Source of the DNA: Sanderia malayensis
Taxonomy: Eukaryota > Cnidaria > Scyphozoa > Semaeostomeae > Pelagiidae
Assembly (NCBI GenBank): GCA_013076295.1
Contig: RQOL01000772.1
Span: forward strand, 3,315,087-3,379,086
Length of the DNA stretch: 64,000 nt
Direction of reading: 5' to 3'
Position numbers and translations under genes: made by a program. The notes beneath the pieces were generated by a model that worked only from the letters and a program-made list of their open reading frames with translations, did not search any database and had not been told where the DNA came from. Below, in pieces: positions 19,301 to 31,700 of the stretch; the first letter of the stretch is position 1; the number at the start of each line of letters is the position of its first letter.

Positions 19301-22300
19301 TCAACCACAGTAAGTATGTTTTATGTGCAAAGCATAACATTGTCGGCTCCACATGACGATTTTTCGCATTGACGATTTTTCTTTGTTATGATACTAATAT
19401 TTTGCCACATTCACGTTTTTTTCTTCGTTTTCACTACAACTTTGTTCATTAAGTTAAGAAACTTTTAAGAAACTTTTAGAACTAAAATGTGGCTAAAAAT
19501 TAAGAAACTTTTACTACTAGGCCTTGAGCCAGGTTTCTTATAAAAAAAAAACGTGTACTCGAAAGTCCATAAAAATATTGCAATTTAACGCGAATTTCTC
19601 AATACCATGAGCATCGTTCTGTCTCCCTTTCATTTTGAACAATTAGCTCGCAGTAGTAATAATTTATGCTTCACCGTCGCTAACGTGAAACCTCGTTAAC
19701 TCGAAAAAAGCCCCCCACCCTGAGTGCTCAATGTATCGAGAGGTTCAATGTTTCGAAGTTCGATTGTCTGATTAATTATTTGCCAATATTTTACCTGGGA
19801 TAATTCAGCTTGATGCTCGTCGGCATTGTTAAACTGCCTATTTATATCAGCTGCAAAATTGAAATCAAAATTCGCATTAACAAGGCAATCTCTCGTGAAA
19901 AATCAGAAGATCCAGTAGATGAAATGGATGTGATATATTTAAACTTACATCTCAGCTTCTCCACTTCGTGTTTGCTGACTAAATATTGCTCTTTCCACTG
20001 CTCCTTCTCTGCTTTCAGTTGAGCCTCACTCTTTCTGCTTTCCTAAGCGTGCAAGACATGATATACAGTGAACACCCGCGATAAGAACCTGTGAATTCTG
20101 CATCCAGCCTATTGTTCAAATACAATAGCCTATTGTCTCTTCTATTGTTTTGAGTAGGGATTTCAGCCTGGAAGGTTCTTAATTCGCTGGTTCTTATATG
20201 TGGGTGTTTACTGTATCAACGATGAATATTTTGCAGTGTATTTCAGAAGGTGTTTGTGATGTCACGGATGAAGTGGGGTTGAGAAACCACGGTAAGGGTA
20301 TTGTAAATACCTGCAATGAAGTTTGCACATTTCTTGCTTTCTTCGCCAAGTCGTTGAGTCGGGAATTGGCTTTCGAGAAATCGCTCTCCTTGGGGAGAAA
20401 TGCAGCAGTTTTAACAAGAATATAGAAGTTTATCATGTCAAGAACAGAAGTATTTATGAGTTCAACTGTATTTCACATCACATCACACAATTACCTTCAG
20501 CTTTAATGACGTAATAAGCTCCTGCTCCTTAGCTTGCAACTTGCCCAGTGAGGTCGACAATTCTTGTATCGAACATGCCATATCCTCGTTGCTCTCCTAT
20601 TGATAAATAACGATGTCATAAATCTTTTGTTTCGTTAACATTTCGCTTGCCATTATGACAACCGTATTGTGTAAAGCTAGCTTATAGTGATAACAATGAT
20701 AGTGAATATGCGCGGAAAATGTGCGCAGCATACCTTAAGTTCTTCGAGCTGTTGGGCGGAGATTTTGCGGTCTTCTAATGCTTGCTGGAGATGCAACTGA
20801 AAGAAAAGGAGACAACATGATAAAGTCAGAACTTGCTAGCATAGAGACACTACGAGAAAAGGTACGCGTCACTTTACTGAAGTACTCTAATCACCTGTGT
20901 TGTTTGAAGTTCTTTAGCTTTTGATAGCTCACTTTGTTCTGTCATTTTCAATCTGGCAAATTCGGGATGAGGAATGAAATTATTAAATGTCAGATTGTTA
21001 AGCCGCTTCATTATTTATTTAAAAATGCTATCATGTTTATGAATGTGTTGTGTTTAGAATAACTCGAAAGGCATTTAAGCATTTTGGTATTTGAGCAAAT
21101 TGCTCACCTGTCTTTAAATGCTTTTGCTTGCTCATGCTTTTTCTTGAGGTCAGCTGAAAGAAAATAGTTTGATACAAAATGATAGTACATGGTGCAAGAT
21201 TTTGTTCACAGAAGGTAAACAGATAATAATCACGTTTGTTAGAGCAATTATAAAACATGCTAGAAGCAGCATAAGAGTGTAGTGAAATGTCTATTGTAGC
21301 AAATATGGTGCTCTATTCCATGTAAGGCAGAGCACATTTATAATGATAAGAATGACTTACAAAGAATACTATATTGGTTGCAACTTAGAGAGTAGAAAAA
21401 TTAAAAAAATATGTGACAAAGTGAAGCACACCTTTATATTTGGTCAGTTGATTCTCGACAACCAATACCTGTGCAAAAAGATGGATTTAGCAACAAATAG
21501 ACCAAGTAGCAAGTTAATAATACCAGAATTATTTTCAGAGGAAAAATCTTACTCGTTTTCTGTCAGTCTCCCAAGCGATCAACTGTTTTTGGTGTGAATC
21601 GACCATTTCATTAAGCTCCCTAGATAACAATGAATTAAAAGAATTTGTTGCTAAAGTTCTCTACTTCTCTTGTAATAGTTGAGTTGGGTAGAAGTAGCTT
21701 TTCCTTATATCACTGCGGAGAATCTTACAAACCTATCTCTGTCTTTTAACTCATTCATAAGCAATTGGAGTTCTCGCCTCTGTCGTTGCACCATTGACGT
21801 TTCCATATCTGATATCTGAAGTCCAACAAAGAGAAATGATTACAGTCCAATCTTAATACCAGCCTGCATAGGATGAGTTTCTCAACTCTCAAGAATTACA
21901 AATACATTTAATGACCTTACCTTGGTTGGAGAAAGACTTCCAAACTGTGTCTTTGATGGACTTGGTGATCTGCCATTAATGAAAGATGTGTTTGTTTGGT
22001 TTGCAGAATATTTTGCAACACCTGATGATGCTGATTTGGACAGCAATGGCTTCATATTGCTCGCTGCACTGTACATATTTTGAGGTTCTCCATACGAAGA
22101 TGAACGCTGAAATGAAAAATGTTGCGAAATTCAAGAATGTACATAGCCACACAACATAGGTATGTGCTGTCAGTTTAATTAAGTAGATTAATGTCAGTTT
22201 TTTGGTATTTATAGAGTTTCAGATGATAGATTTATTTCACATACCTTTTGCTTTGGTGTACTTTGATATGGAGATTTTTCATATTGTGCATATGCATAAT

Positions 22301-22771
22301 CTTGTCCTGGTGAGAAATAGGGGAAACATGAAATTTTGGCTCTCATAATTAATAGTTTACGTTTCAAAATACAGCAATATTCAGATTTCAGTATCCCAGA
22401 ATTTATCAATTAGCAAATCTTATGGGCTTGGTTCGATTTGTTTGTGTTTCTGGAAGGGCCTATATTCTCTCTTCTTTAAATTTGGAACCCGTGTATAGTT
22501 TCTTTGTAACATTTCTGTTACGTTCAAGAGAATTCGGATAGAAGTAAGCCATTTTCTCATCTTTATTCCTGCCCATTCAAGTAATATAATCTAAGTACCT
22601 GTTTATGCCTATGGTGTCAGCGACAACAACAAATAATATTAGTTAACGAGAAAAAGTAGTCAATAAATTCTCACCAAAAGCTTCAGAATTAGCACCAACC
22701 ATGCTTTGATTTCTTATATTATCCGGGGTAGCACTTCTTTGCAAGGCACTTTGCGATCTATTTCCATGCAT
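16351..22771 (-). CDS. CCDC62: Coiled-coil domain-containing protein 62 orthologue
   Basis: Twenty minus-strand exons, all phases closing: 22675-22771, 22245-22306, 21921-22106, 21733-21815, 21553-21619, 21432-21468, 21108-21153, 20895-20952, 20734-20796, 20495-20596, 20311-20388, 19949-20042, 19795-19850, 18866-18911, 18681-18769, 18419-18495, 17909-18011, 17356-17532, 16839-16964, 16351-16452. The product is 582 aa (human about 684). Key matches: QRQRRELQLLMNELKDRDRE, then EREKRKDQLLELSKSKQERT, and near the C-terminus LLAESRQMVENLE, each with a clear counterpart in vertebrate CCDC62. The middle is heptad-rich coiled coil; the N-terminus is Ser/Gln-rich and low complexity. In mammals CCDC62 is a testis-enriched nuclear-receptor coactivator needed for sperm development; the role here is inferred. 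The introns carry several MITEs and a 21-bp minisatellite. Confidence 0.9.
16585..16752. repeat. Inverted/direct repeat of GACTTCATGTAAGAATATCC
   Basis: Two direct copies (near 16567 and 16610) and one inverted copy (near 16729-16750, GGATATTCTTACACGAAGTC), in the last CCDC62 intron. Probably a decayed MITE. Confidence 0.5.
17624..17768. mobile_element. MITE, CAGTAAACACCCG family, copy 1
   Basis: 145 bp with termini CAGTTAACACCCGCATATAAG and the inverted match ending GGGTGTTTACTG; TA follows on the right, while the left flank has decayed to TG. The interior carries AAAACAATAGAAGAGATAA and CAATAGGCTGGATGC. The CAG ends and TA target resemble Tc1/mariner or pogo-derived MITEs. It lies in a CCDC62 intron. 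Confidence 0.8.
18055..18290. repeat. 21-bp minisatellite
   Basis: About ten units of the type AGCAAGAGAGGGGACATAA plus two variable bases, in the CCDC62 intron between 18012 and 18418. The unit length is a multiple of three, so long ORFs run through it on both strands, but these cross true CCDC62 exons and a MITE and are not credible genes. Confidence 0.85.
19010..19152. mobile_element. MITE, CAGTAAACACCCG family, copy 2
   Basis: 143 bp, flanked by TA on both sides (19008-19009 and 19153-19154), with long inverted ends (CAGTAAAAACCCGCATATAAG and complement). It lies in a CCDC62 intron. Confidence 0.87.
19156..19553. mobile_element. 398-bp MITE with poly-T terminal repeats and TGTAC flanks
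   Basis: The perfect inverted ends read CG, ten T, then ATAAGAAACC. Both sides are flanked by TGTAC (19151-19155 and 19554-19558), which looks like a 5-bp target duplication. The interior repeats AAGAAACTTTTAGAACTA. It abuts MITE copy 2, so it probably inserted at that element's edge. Confidence 0.7.
20066..20213. mobile_element. MITE, CAGTAAACACCCG family, copy 3
   Basis: 148 bp, flanked by TA at 20064 and 20214, with inverted ends CAGTGAACACCCGCGATAAG and complement. Its interior is in the opposite orientation to copy 1. It lies in a CCDC62 intron. Confidence 0.87.
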
Positions 22772-23445
22772 TTCGCTAATCAAAACTCAGATACGAACAA
22801 ATTCTAAACGGTTGTTCCCCAAGATAAACAAAGCCAAATTTTGTGAAAAAGGTCAACACAAAACAGAAGCGTTAATTGAGCGCAATCCAATCAACTCATC
22901 ATCCTGTAATTGTATGTTGTATAATTAATTATAATCAAGTTTATTGTGTAATTGATGAATGGTGAAATCAAATACTGCAGAAGACTTTTTGCATTGTTTA
23001 GAAGAACTGAGCAACAAACATTAACAATGTTTTGATGTCTCCGCTCCGCCTCTGTTCATTCACCCGCCACATTCAAACAAAATCGAACAACAACAACAAC
23101 AGCGTGCTCACAAACAGCCTCGTATTGGAAAACTATTTTTACATTCCTTGTTTGCATTACATTGTTATTTTTACATAGAGACAGGATATAAGAAAATCTA
23201 GAGTGCTAACGACCGATACCCCCTCCGCATAGCGGGTGAAGCAACAATTTCTAGCCAGCCACCCTCCAACAAAATGGCGGACAATACTCCACAGAAAATA
23301 ATATCACATTTTAAAGTAAAAGTACATTGATACTTTCAATTAATGGCCCCAATAAAACATTTTTACGTTTAAAGTATTATGCTATGTTCAGTTTATTAAA
23401 TAGTTATGCCTTGTTTCACAATATTGATACTATTTCCATCATAGA
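22772..23445. other. Upstream region of CCDC62
   Basis: About 670 bp between the CCDC62 start codon and the satellite array. It is AT-rich, with a short CAA-triplet run near 23090. No coding region was seen; it presumably holds the CCDC62 promoter. Confidence 0.5.
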
Positions 23446-25640
23446 TTCTCCTGCGCAGTAACCTGTTTATATTACTGCGCAATCACGCCACCTTTAGGCC
23501 ACACTAACCCTCACTCTAACCCTCACTCTAACCCTAACCCTAACCCTAACCCTAACCCTAACCCTAACCCTAGCCCTAACCCTGGCCCTCATCCTCACAC
23601 CATACACTGTGGATATCAATACGTCATGGATTCTCCTGCGCAGTAGCCTATATATGTTACTGCGCATGGACGCCCACCTTTAGGCCACACTAACCCTAAC
23701 CCTAACCCTAGCCCTAGCCCTAACCCTGGCCCTCATCCTCACACCATACTCTGTGGATATCAATACGTCATGGATTCTCCTGCGCAGTAGCCTATATATG
23801 TTACTGCGCATGGACGCCCACCTTTAGGCCACACTAACCCTAACCCTAACCCTAACCCTAGCCCTAACCCTTGCCCTCATCCTCACACCATACTCTATGG
23901 ATATCAATACGTCATGGATTCTCCTGCGCAGTAGCCTATATATGTTACTGCGCATGGACGCCCACCTTTAGGCCACACTAACCCTAACCCTAACCCTAGC
24001 CCTAGCCCTAACCCTGGCCCTCATCCTCACACCATACTCTGTGGATATCAATACGTCATGGATTCTCCTGCGCAGTAGCCTATATATGTTACTGCGCATG
24101 GACGCCCACCTTTAGGCCACACTAACCCTAACCCTAACCCTAGCCCTAGCCCTAACCCTGGCCCTCATCCTGACACCATACACTGTGGATATCAATACGT
24201 CATGGATCCTCTTGCGCAGTGGCCTATATATGTTACTGCGCATGGACGCCCACCTTTAGGCCACACTAACCCTAACCCTAACCCTAACCCTAGCCCTAGC
24301 CCTAACCCTGGCCCTCATCCTCACACCATACACTGTGGATATCAATACGTCATGGATTCTCCTGCGCAGTAGCCTATATATGTTACTGCGCATGGACGCC
24401 CACCTTTAGGCCACACTAACCCTAACCCTAACCCTAACCCTAGCCCTAGCCCTAACCCTGGCCCTCATCCTCACACCATACACTGTGGATATCAATACGT
24501 CATGGATTCTCCTGCGCAGTAGCCTATATATGTTACTGCGCATGGACGCCCACCTTTAGGCCACACTAACCCTAACCCTAACCCTAACCCTAGCCCTAGC
24601 CCTAACCCTGGCCCTCATCCTCACACCATACACTGTGGATATCAATACGTCATGGATTCTCCTGCGCAGTAGCCTATATATGTTACTGCGCATTGACGCC
24701 TACCTTTAGGCCACACTAACCCTAACCCTAGCCCTAACCCTGGCCCTCATCCTCACACCATACACTGTGGATATCAATACGTCATGGATTCTCCTGCGCA
24801 GTAGCCTATATATGTTACTGCGCATTGACGCCCACCTTTAGGCCACACTAACCCTAACCCTAGCCCTAGCCCTAACCCTGGCCCTCATCCTGACACCATA
24901 CACTATGGATATCAATACGTCATGGATCCTCTTGCGCAGTGGCCTATATATGTTACTGCGCATGGACGCCCACCTTTAGGCCACACTAACCCTAACCCTA
25001 ACCCTAGCCCTAGCCCTAACCCTGGCCCTCATCCTGACACCATACACTATGGATATCAATACGTCATGGATCCTCTTGCGCAGTGGCCTATATATGTTAC
25101 TGCGCATGGACGCCCACCTTTAGGCCACACTAACCCTAACCCTAACCCTAGCCCTAGCCCTAACCCTGGCCCTCATCCTCACACCATACACTGTGGATAT
25201 CAATACGTCATGGATCCTCTTGCGCAGTGGCCTATATATGTTACTGCGCATGGACGCCCACCTTTAGGCCACACTAACCCTAACCCTAACCCTAACCCTA
25301 ACCCTAACCCTGGCCCTCATCCTCAGACCATACACTGTAGATATCAATACGTCATGGATTCTCCTGCGCAGTAGCCTATATATGTTACTGCGCATGGACG
25401 CCCACCTTTAGGCCACACTAACCTTAACCCTTAACCCTCACTCTAACCCTAACCCTGGCCCTCATCCTCACACCATACACTGTGGATATAAATACGTCAT
25501 GGATTCTCCTGCGCAGTGGCCTGAATATATTACTGCGCATGCCCGCCCATCTCTAGGGCACTAACCCTAACCCTCACTCTCTAACCCCCTCACCCTGGCC
25601 CTAATCCTCATACCAGACACTGTGATTGTCAATGCGTCAT
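23446..25640. repeat. Satellite array, 132-150 bp unit with telomeric hexamers
   Basis: About 15 head-to-tail units. The landmark GTCATGGA recurs at 23623, 23767, 23911, 24055, 24199, 24349, 24499, 24649, 24781, 24919, 25063, 25207, 25351 and 25496: spacings of 144 (x4), 150 (x3), 132, 138, 144 (x3) and 145. Nearly all size differences are multiples of 6 and reflect the number of CCCTAA/CCCTAG hexamers. Each unit also has a palindrome TGCGCAGTA, 12 nt, TACTGCGCA. Two subtypes alternate: GGATTCTCCTGCGCAGTAG and GGATCCTCTTGCGCAGTGG. The edges are degenerate. The array lies between the divergent CCDC62 and MFSD13A genes. The 150-aa ORF over it is an artefact. Confidence 0.95.
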
Positions 25641-25759
25641 CACAGAGACAGGAGGTGGCGTTATTTTTATAATGAAAACCATTGCGAGGCCGCCCTGCTA
25701 GGCCAAGAACTGTGGACGTGGATTTCCTGGAAGCGTTAGAGTTACATGAAAGCCTCAAA

Positions 25760-28700
25760 ATGACAGGCATTCACTTGCACCAAAATGCCCTGGCTTACTC
25801 GGCAACCACAGTGGCCGCATCTTTAATGAATGCCGTCTTTCAGTTTTACTATGTAAATCTGTTCTTGAATGTCTACAGGTAAGGGGTTTGGCGTGGCAAA
25901 GTGGGCGTGACAAGGCTCGATTTCTGTGTCTGTCATGTTTTATACCCTGCCCTCACGAAAAGTGGGCGTGTTCGGGTGTTTGGGTTTGACTGACTGTTCC
26001 TAAATGCTCATTTGTAGGAAATTACTCCTGATGCATTGTGTTTTGAATAATGGGGTAGGGCAGGGGGCTTGCTGACTTGGGGTAATGTGACCTTGAGACC
26101 AAAGACTTGTCCTGTGCTTTTGTCTGATGCTGTTCATGTAGATGTCATCTTTTAGAATCTCTGAAGCTTGGTTCAACAAAGCTCAGTTAATTTATTTGGT
26201 TTGGAATTCAATCAATGATCCATTGTTTGGCTACTTTCAGGTAGAACCTGCCACCATAGAAATCATTTTTCTATTGAATATAGTTTCTTGATCTAGAAGT
26301 CTGTAATTTTTATTATTTGATGCTTGTATTGCTCATCCCTATACATTTTTTGAAGGACCATTCAAATATACCAATTTTGAAGCACAGACGAATGAATATT
26401 CTATATGGAGCACCTCTATTTATACTAAGGTATTATTTTTTTATTCTTGTATTGTTGTAAAGAGTTTTGACAAAGTTTTTTGTAATCAGAATTTTGCTAC
26501 CGAAAATCTACCAAACCTTGCTGTTTGGCAGTCTGTATGCTTTATAGAATATAAAGCTTATTATTTGTAGAATATCTTCCATCTAACGAATGAACCTTGT
26601 GTTTTTAGTTTTCTCTTGCCATGGTTTGGCTGGAGTGTTGATGGCCAACCAGACTGGCTTGTTGGTCTGCATTTGACAATATCTTTATGTTTCTATGATG
26701 GCATGTTCACTTTTGGTAAGTAAACCAACTCTTTTTTTGAGACCCAAAACTCCTACCCTCATTATGTTTTACATTCAATAAAGCTTAGACTCCTCCGCAG
26801 TTCCCTTTTTATGAATAAAACACAAAATATACTTGGAGCAAGTCTAATAAAGCTGAACATGTTACAATATATAATATAGATTTGTTTACTTCCCAAACAG
26901 TTGTGCTTGCCCAGTGCAGCCTTTTTGCTGAGATTTCCACAGCCCAAGAAGAGAGAGAAACTGTTCTGAAGTACAGGTCAGTAAATATTCAGCTTAATAT
27001 CACTCACTATAAAGCAAAACTTACTTTACCTTTTTTGATTTCGATAATAGATTTCAAAGAATGCATGCTATCAAATATTCCTCTATGCATCTCCATTTAG
27101 TAGCCTTACCATGATTTTTGTGAATTTTATTAACTTGTGGAATTTTAATAATTTACCATTTTGAATACCAAGACCTATTATGTACTTATTTAATTCACAA
27201 CAAGTCTATGAAAAGTATCGTGTTACATAAACATCTAATTTCTTCCTTCTAGTCAAGTAGCATCCATCATTGGCAGTTCCTCAGTTCTGTTTTGCGAGTT
27301 CATTTCTGACCATGTAAGTTAATATGTTAATTACTATTGACTTCAAGTTGATCTTTTAGCAATATATTCTTCCAGTATTTGTCTGACTACAGGATCATTG
27401 CTGCATATAATATCTTGGAGAAAACATTTTTTCACAATGCAAAATGAAAGTAGAATACATGTGGCATGCTATATTGAGCTTTGGACTAATTGTCAAAATT
27501 TTTTAGCCAATCTACCCCCTGCATTCTTGGATTTACTTTAATTAATCTCTCTTATTTTCATTGTTGAGATGGGGGTGTATTGCCTTCTTTCTAGATGACA
27601 AGACTGTACTACCTCCAAGGGGCGTGCCTTTGCATTGCTGTGTTGAGCTATTTTCTTCTGCGCTTCAGTGGAAATAATTTGAAACCAGCCATTGACAGAG
27701 GAGATGAAAATCTAATGAAAGACCTTGATGAACACAGCTATGGTAAGTATAAACAGACAGAGTTTAATTATTTTTTAATTTCCTATTTTTTGTGAATGAT
27801 GAAGTCCCAATATTTGAAATATATATATTAAACTAACTTTTGCTCAAATATATATATATATATTTTATATATATACATGTTTAACATAGAGTTGCATGTG
27901 TCTTTAAAAGATGGTTAAAAGAACGAAATTACCGGAATACAATTTATCGTACAAGACACGGGATAAATTACGATCTTTTGCGAATGCAATCTCGCAGCGT
28001 TAATATTTGAGAGATTCTTTCAAAAAGTGCAGTCATGACTTCTACTATCTTATTTGACCTGAATTATTTTCCCTTTAAACGTTCCTGAGGAACATGACCT
28101 TGTAAAGCATTCCTCCATAATTTGAACATTGTTTTGTAATGTTAACATTTTCATGATCCCAGGCTGATCAAACCACACAGAGTTGACGCATTGGCTCTCC
28201 ATGGGAGCTATAATAATTGATGATGCATTTTCTTGCGTTTTATGACATGCATACCAGCGGCTAACATTTTGTCATCTTTCTCACAGATCAAAAGTCTTTA
28301 ATCAAGTTGACCAAAGAAATATTCTCGCAGAAAAACTTTCGTAAGTATAGATCTATGTTTCGAAATTATTTGCAACCCTCGCACAAATATCTAAAATTGC
28401 ATTTCGATAGTTAGAGAGTCATGGTCTCTGAGGGTCATTTATGCCAAGTAAAATGATCGATAAATTGGATTTATATTGTTGTCAACTGATTGAGGCTCAA
28501 CTTCTGCAACAAGCGATGTTTTTCACTCCAATTTGCATCCTTTTGTGCGATTTTGAATTCCCTCAATTAAGAGAATTTTCGACTGGGATAAGAAGCTAGA
28601 AAACTAGAGAGATGACGAAAATATTTTTTTCAAACATGACCAATAAGACAATTCTGCATATACAAATATTATATAGAAATTTAAAAGATCTTAAATTAGT

Positions 28701-31700
28701 GCTCTGATTAATATCCAACGTTTAATCTATGGCAATAATATGTGTTATTCGGGTTGTATCTTGTCAGATCATTGCCTTTCCTGCGTCCAGCAGCCAAAAC
28801 AGTGTTCAATGCTACTGCAACTGACTGTGGTGATTCAACATTCTTCATATAGGTTATTGGTTGAGGTTGTTGTACGTAAATAGCTTGTTGTGTTGGAATA
28901 AGTCCATGTTGTTGCTGCATGCTTTGTGTGCAGTATTGACTTTGAATGTATGGCTGATTGCTTACGTACAATGCATTTGTTGGTGCTTGAGGTTGGAAAC
29001 TGGTACTGTATACAACTGGTTGCATGCTGTATTGTTGTGTTGGTTGCGTTCTTGGAACGGGAACAGCTACTCGAATGTACATGGGTGCTTGTTGTTGCGG
29101 TGAGATATTGTTGCTGCATGTTTGTTGACCGTTTGATGGTGGGTAGCTTGATTTGGTGTTATATGCTGTTGGTACATCTGTATGCGTTCCAATGTCAGGC
29201 GAGACAGTCCTCGGGGAATCAGATCCGTCCTTTTTCACAGCTGGTCCGACGTTTATGACTTTGCCTTTCACTACTATGGGCTTTTCTTCTAGCACTTTCT
29301 GGACTGATTCTTCAGATTGGAATGAGATGAATCCGAATCGTTTCGATCTGCCGCAGTCATCTCTCAGTATCTTTGCTTGAAGGACTTTTCCAAATTTCGT
29401 AAAATATTCCCCGAGTTCCAAAGCTGTGACGTCTTCGGGTAGACACCCGACGAAAATACGGCCTGGAAACTGTTTTCCGTAAATTACAGACGCATGTTCA
29501 CTCTGAAAGAGAATCAAATTTTAAGTTAGTTTCTAAAGTCAATATCATATTAAAACAAATCATTTAATTAATGAGAATGACGAGAAAGAGATTCATTTCA
29601 TAATACTTACAACTTTTTCCATATTTCTGTTCGTTATGAAAGTTCTTGATTATATATTGCGTATGTTGAAATTTTGTGTTTCTGTTGATAGTCTTCGTGC
29701 GCTTGTGCTTCTCGATCGAATCAAACTGTTGGTGGTTCATCTCAACGTTGAGTTCCCTATTTATACACCCCCTATGCCCAGACCTCTACTCAATAGTATT
29801 CCCATTGCTTCTCCCACCTTGAAACAATAGCCCCCCTCAGGGAGCTCTCTCTTTACATTGGGCTGAGGTCAGAGAACAATGAAGGTCCCAATTCACCACC
29901 TCAGTTTAGTTTTCTTTGTCTTAAATCGTACTATTTTTAAACGATTGTTTGGCTAACTTATTGTTTACCACTCTAAAGATGGATAAACAAAATTGTTATT
30001 CTAAGAGCAACAAATTGATAACAATGAGTGTCGACAACAATTATCTCTTATCTTCTGCACATGAACTTTTACTTAACTTAAATTGAGTAGGAGGCTACTT
30101 TAGATTTCCCCAAAAGTAAATACTATTAAAGAGTGAGGTCCCAATTCACCAACTCGTTAAGTTTTCTTTGTTTTAAATCGTTCTATTCTTAAAACGATTA
30201 ATGAGCTAACTTATTGTTTAGCTACTACTCTAAACATCGATATACAAGCAACATTGTTTTTAGCAAGATCCCTATCACCTCAAAGTAAACAAAAATATTC
30301 TCTTATTTTCCATATCTTGAGATTGCTTCAGTGAAATCAAAACGTTAATTACTGACTTTGCGTTTTCTTTCTTTTTTCTAGTTTGCTTCGTAATAATGAA
30401 CTTCTTTCAGGTAAATAAATGGAGGCAAGCGTATTTCATCTTTGTCTCTTCTCTCTTCATATATCAGCCTTAAAAATTATATTTACGTATCCTAAAGAGT
30501 CGCGCACAAAACGTCACAAAGCTTGAAATTCCATTGCTTTATTGCTCTCCCTTTTTCAGTCATATTTGTAAATAAGTTTACTTGTCACGTTTTGAACTGT
30601 GTTTTAGTTGCTGGTCAAGCTTTAGATATTATCATTATTATATATATCAAGTTTTATGTTATCTCATCATTTTTTATTCATTTACAGGTTTTCCATGTTA
30701 CATTCATATCGAATTTCTTTGGGATATTTCGGGATCATCTTATAGTGTCGGACATGTTTCCATCGGTAAGATTTTATTTTACACCTTCGAGTCTAAATCG
30801 ATTTATTTCCCTTCCTTACTAACGATATAATTTGTCTCTCTAAAACCTAGTAAGTTTCTGACTCTCCCATGCTAGAACAATAGCTGACACATTTTTGAAT
30901 AGCTTTGTTTCGAGGGGCAGGGCTGTTGCATTGTGTTTTGCTTGCATTCAATTCTTGTTTGAAAGGGTATACCTTTGGGACAGCGTGGGTGGAGTTGGGG
31001 AGAACTTGTCAACTGAGTGGAAATACCATTGAACTAGCTAAGCATGTTCGTTTGAAAGTGTTTAACTAAGATTATTAGTTAAAATCATCCTTCTATCAAG
31101 TCTACTATGATTTTTAAAAAGCTTCCATTATAACAGTGATTTAACTTTTTGATAAGTCCATAATTGTTCAACTCAAATATTTCTGTTCTGTGAGCATTTA
31201 ATTGTGTAAAAGACATTTTCTAAACTTAGCTAACGCGCGAGATCCTCCAATTATTTTTCGTTTTTTTCAGACATTCAAAAGTTTAATGGCAGGCTCAGCA
31301 TTTGTTTTACCCCAGGTTAGCATCCAAAACATTTTTTTCCGATGTTTAAATATTTCCCATCATCAACTAAACTATGATTTATTGTTTTTATATTGTTTTG
31401 TTTAGCTTGTCGTACTTCTCAGTGGACGGCTCATATCGCAATATGGATCTTACACCCTTATAATGTGGTCGTTTTATGCTAAGGTAAGTGACATCCCCAT
31501 GTTGCCTTTCTTTCATTATCTACAAACTTGCTTTGTCATTGCAACATGCATCTGTACAGTACATAATATTGACAGTTAATCTCTCTATATTCAGGTTTTA
31601 CTCAGCCTGTTCATGTATTTAATTGGACCAAGCTATATCTGGCTACTCGCAGCTTTTATGTTGATCGATGCGTAAGTTTAGTCATCCATCTTTGTTCAAT

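Noticed and set aside
24922..25374. 150-aa repetitive ORF on the + strand
   Set aside because: Lies wholly in the satellite; three 144-bp units kept open because the unit length is a multiple of three.
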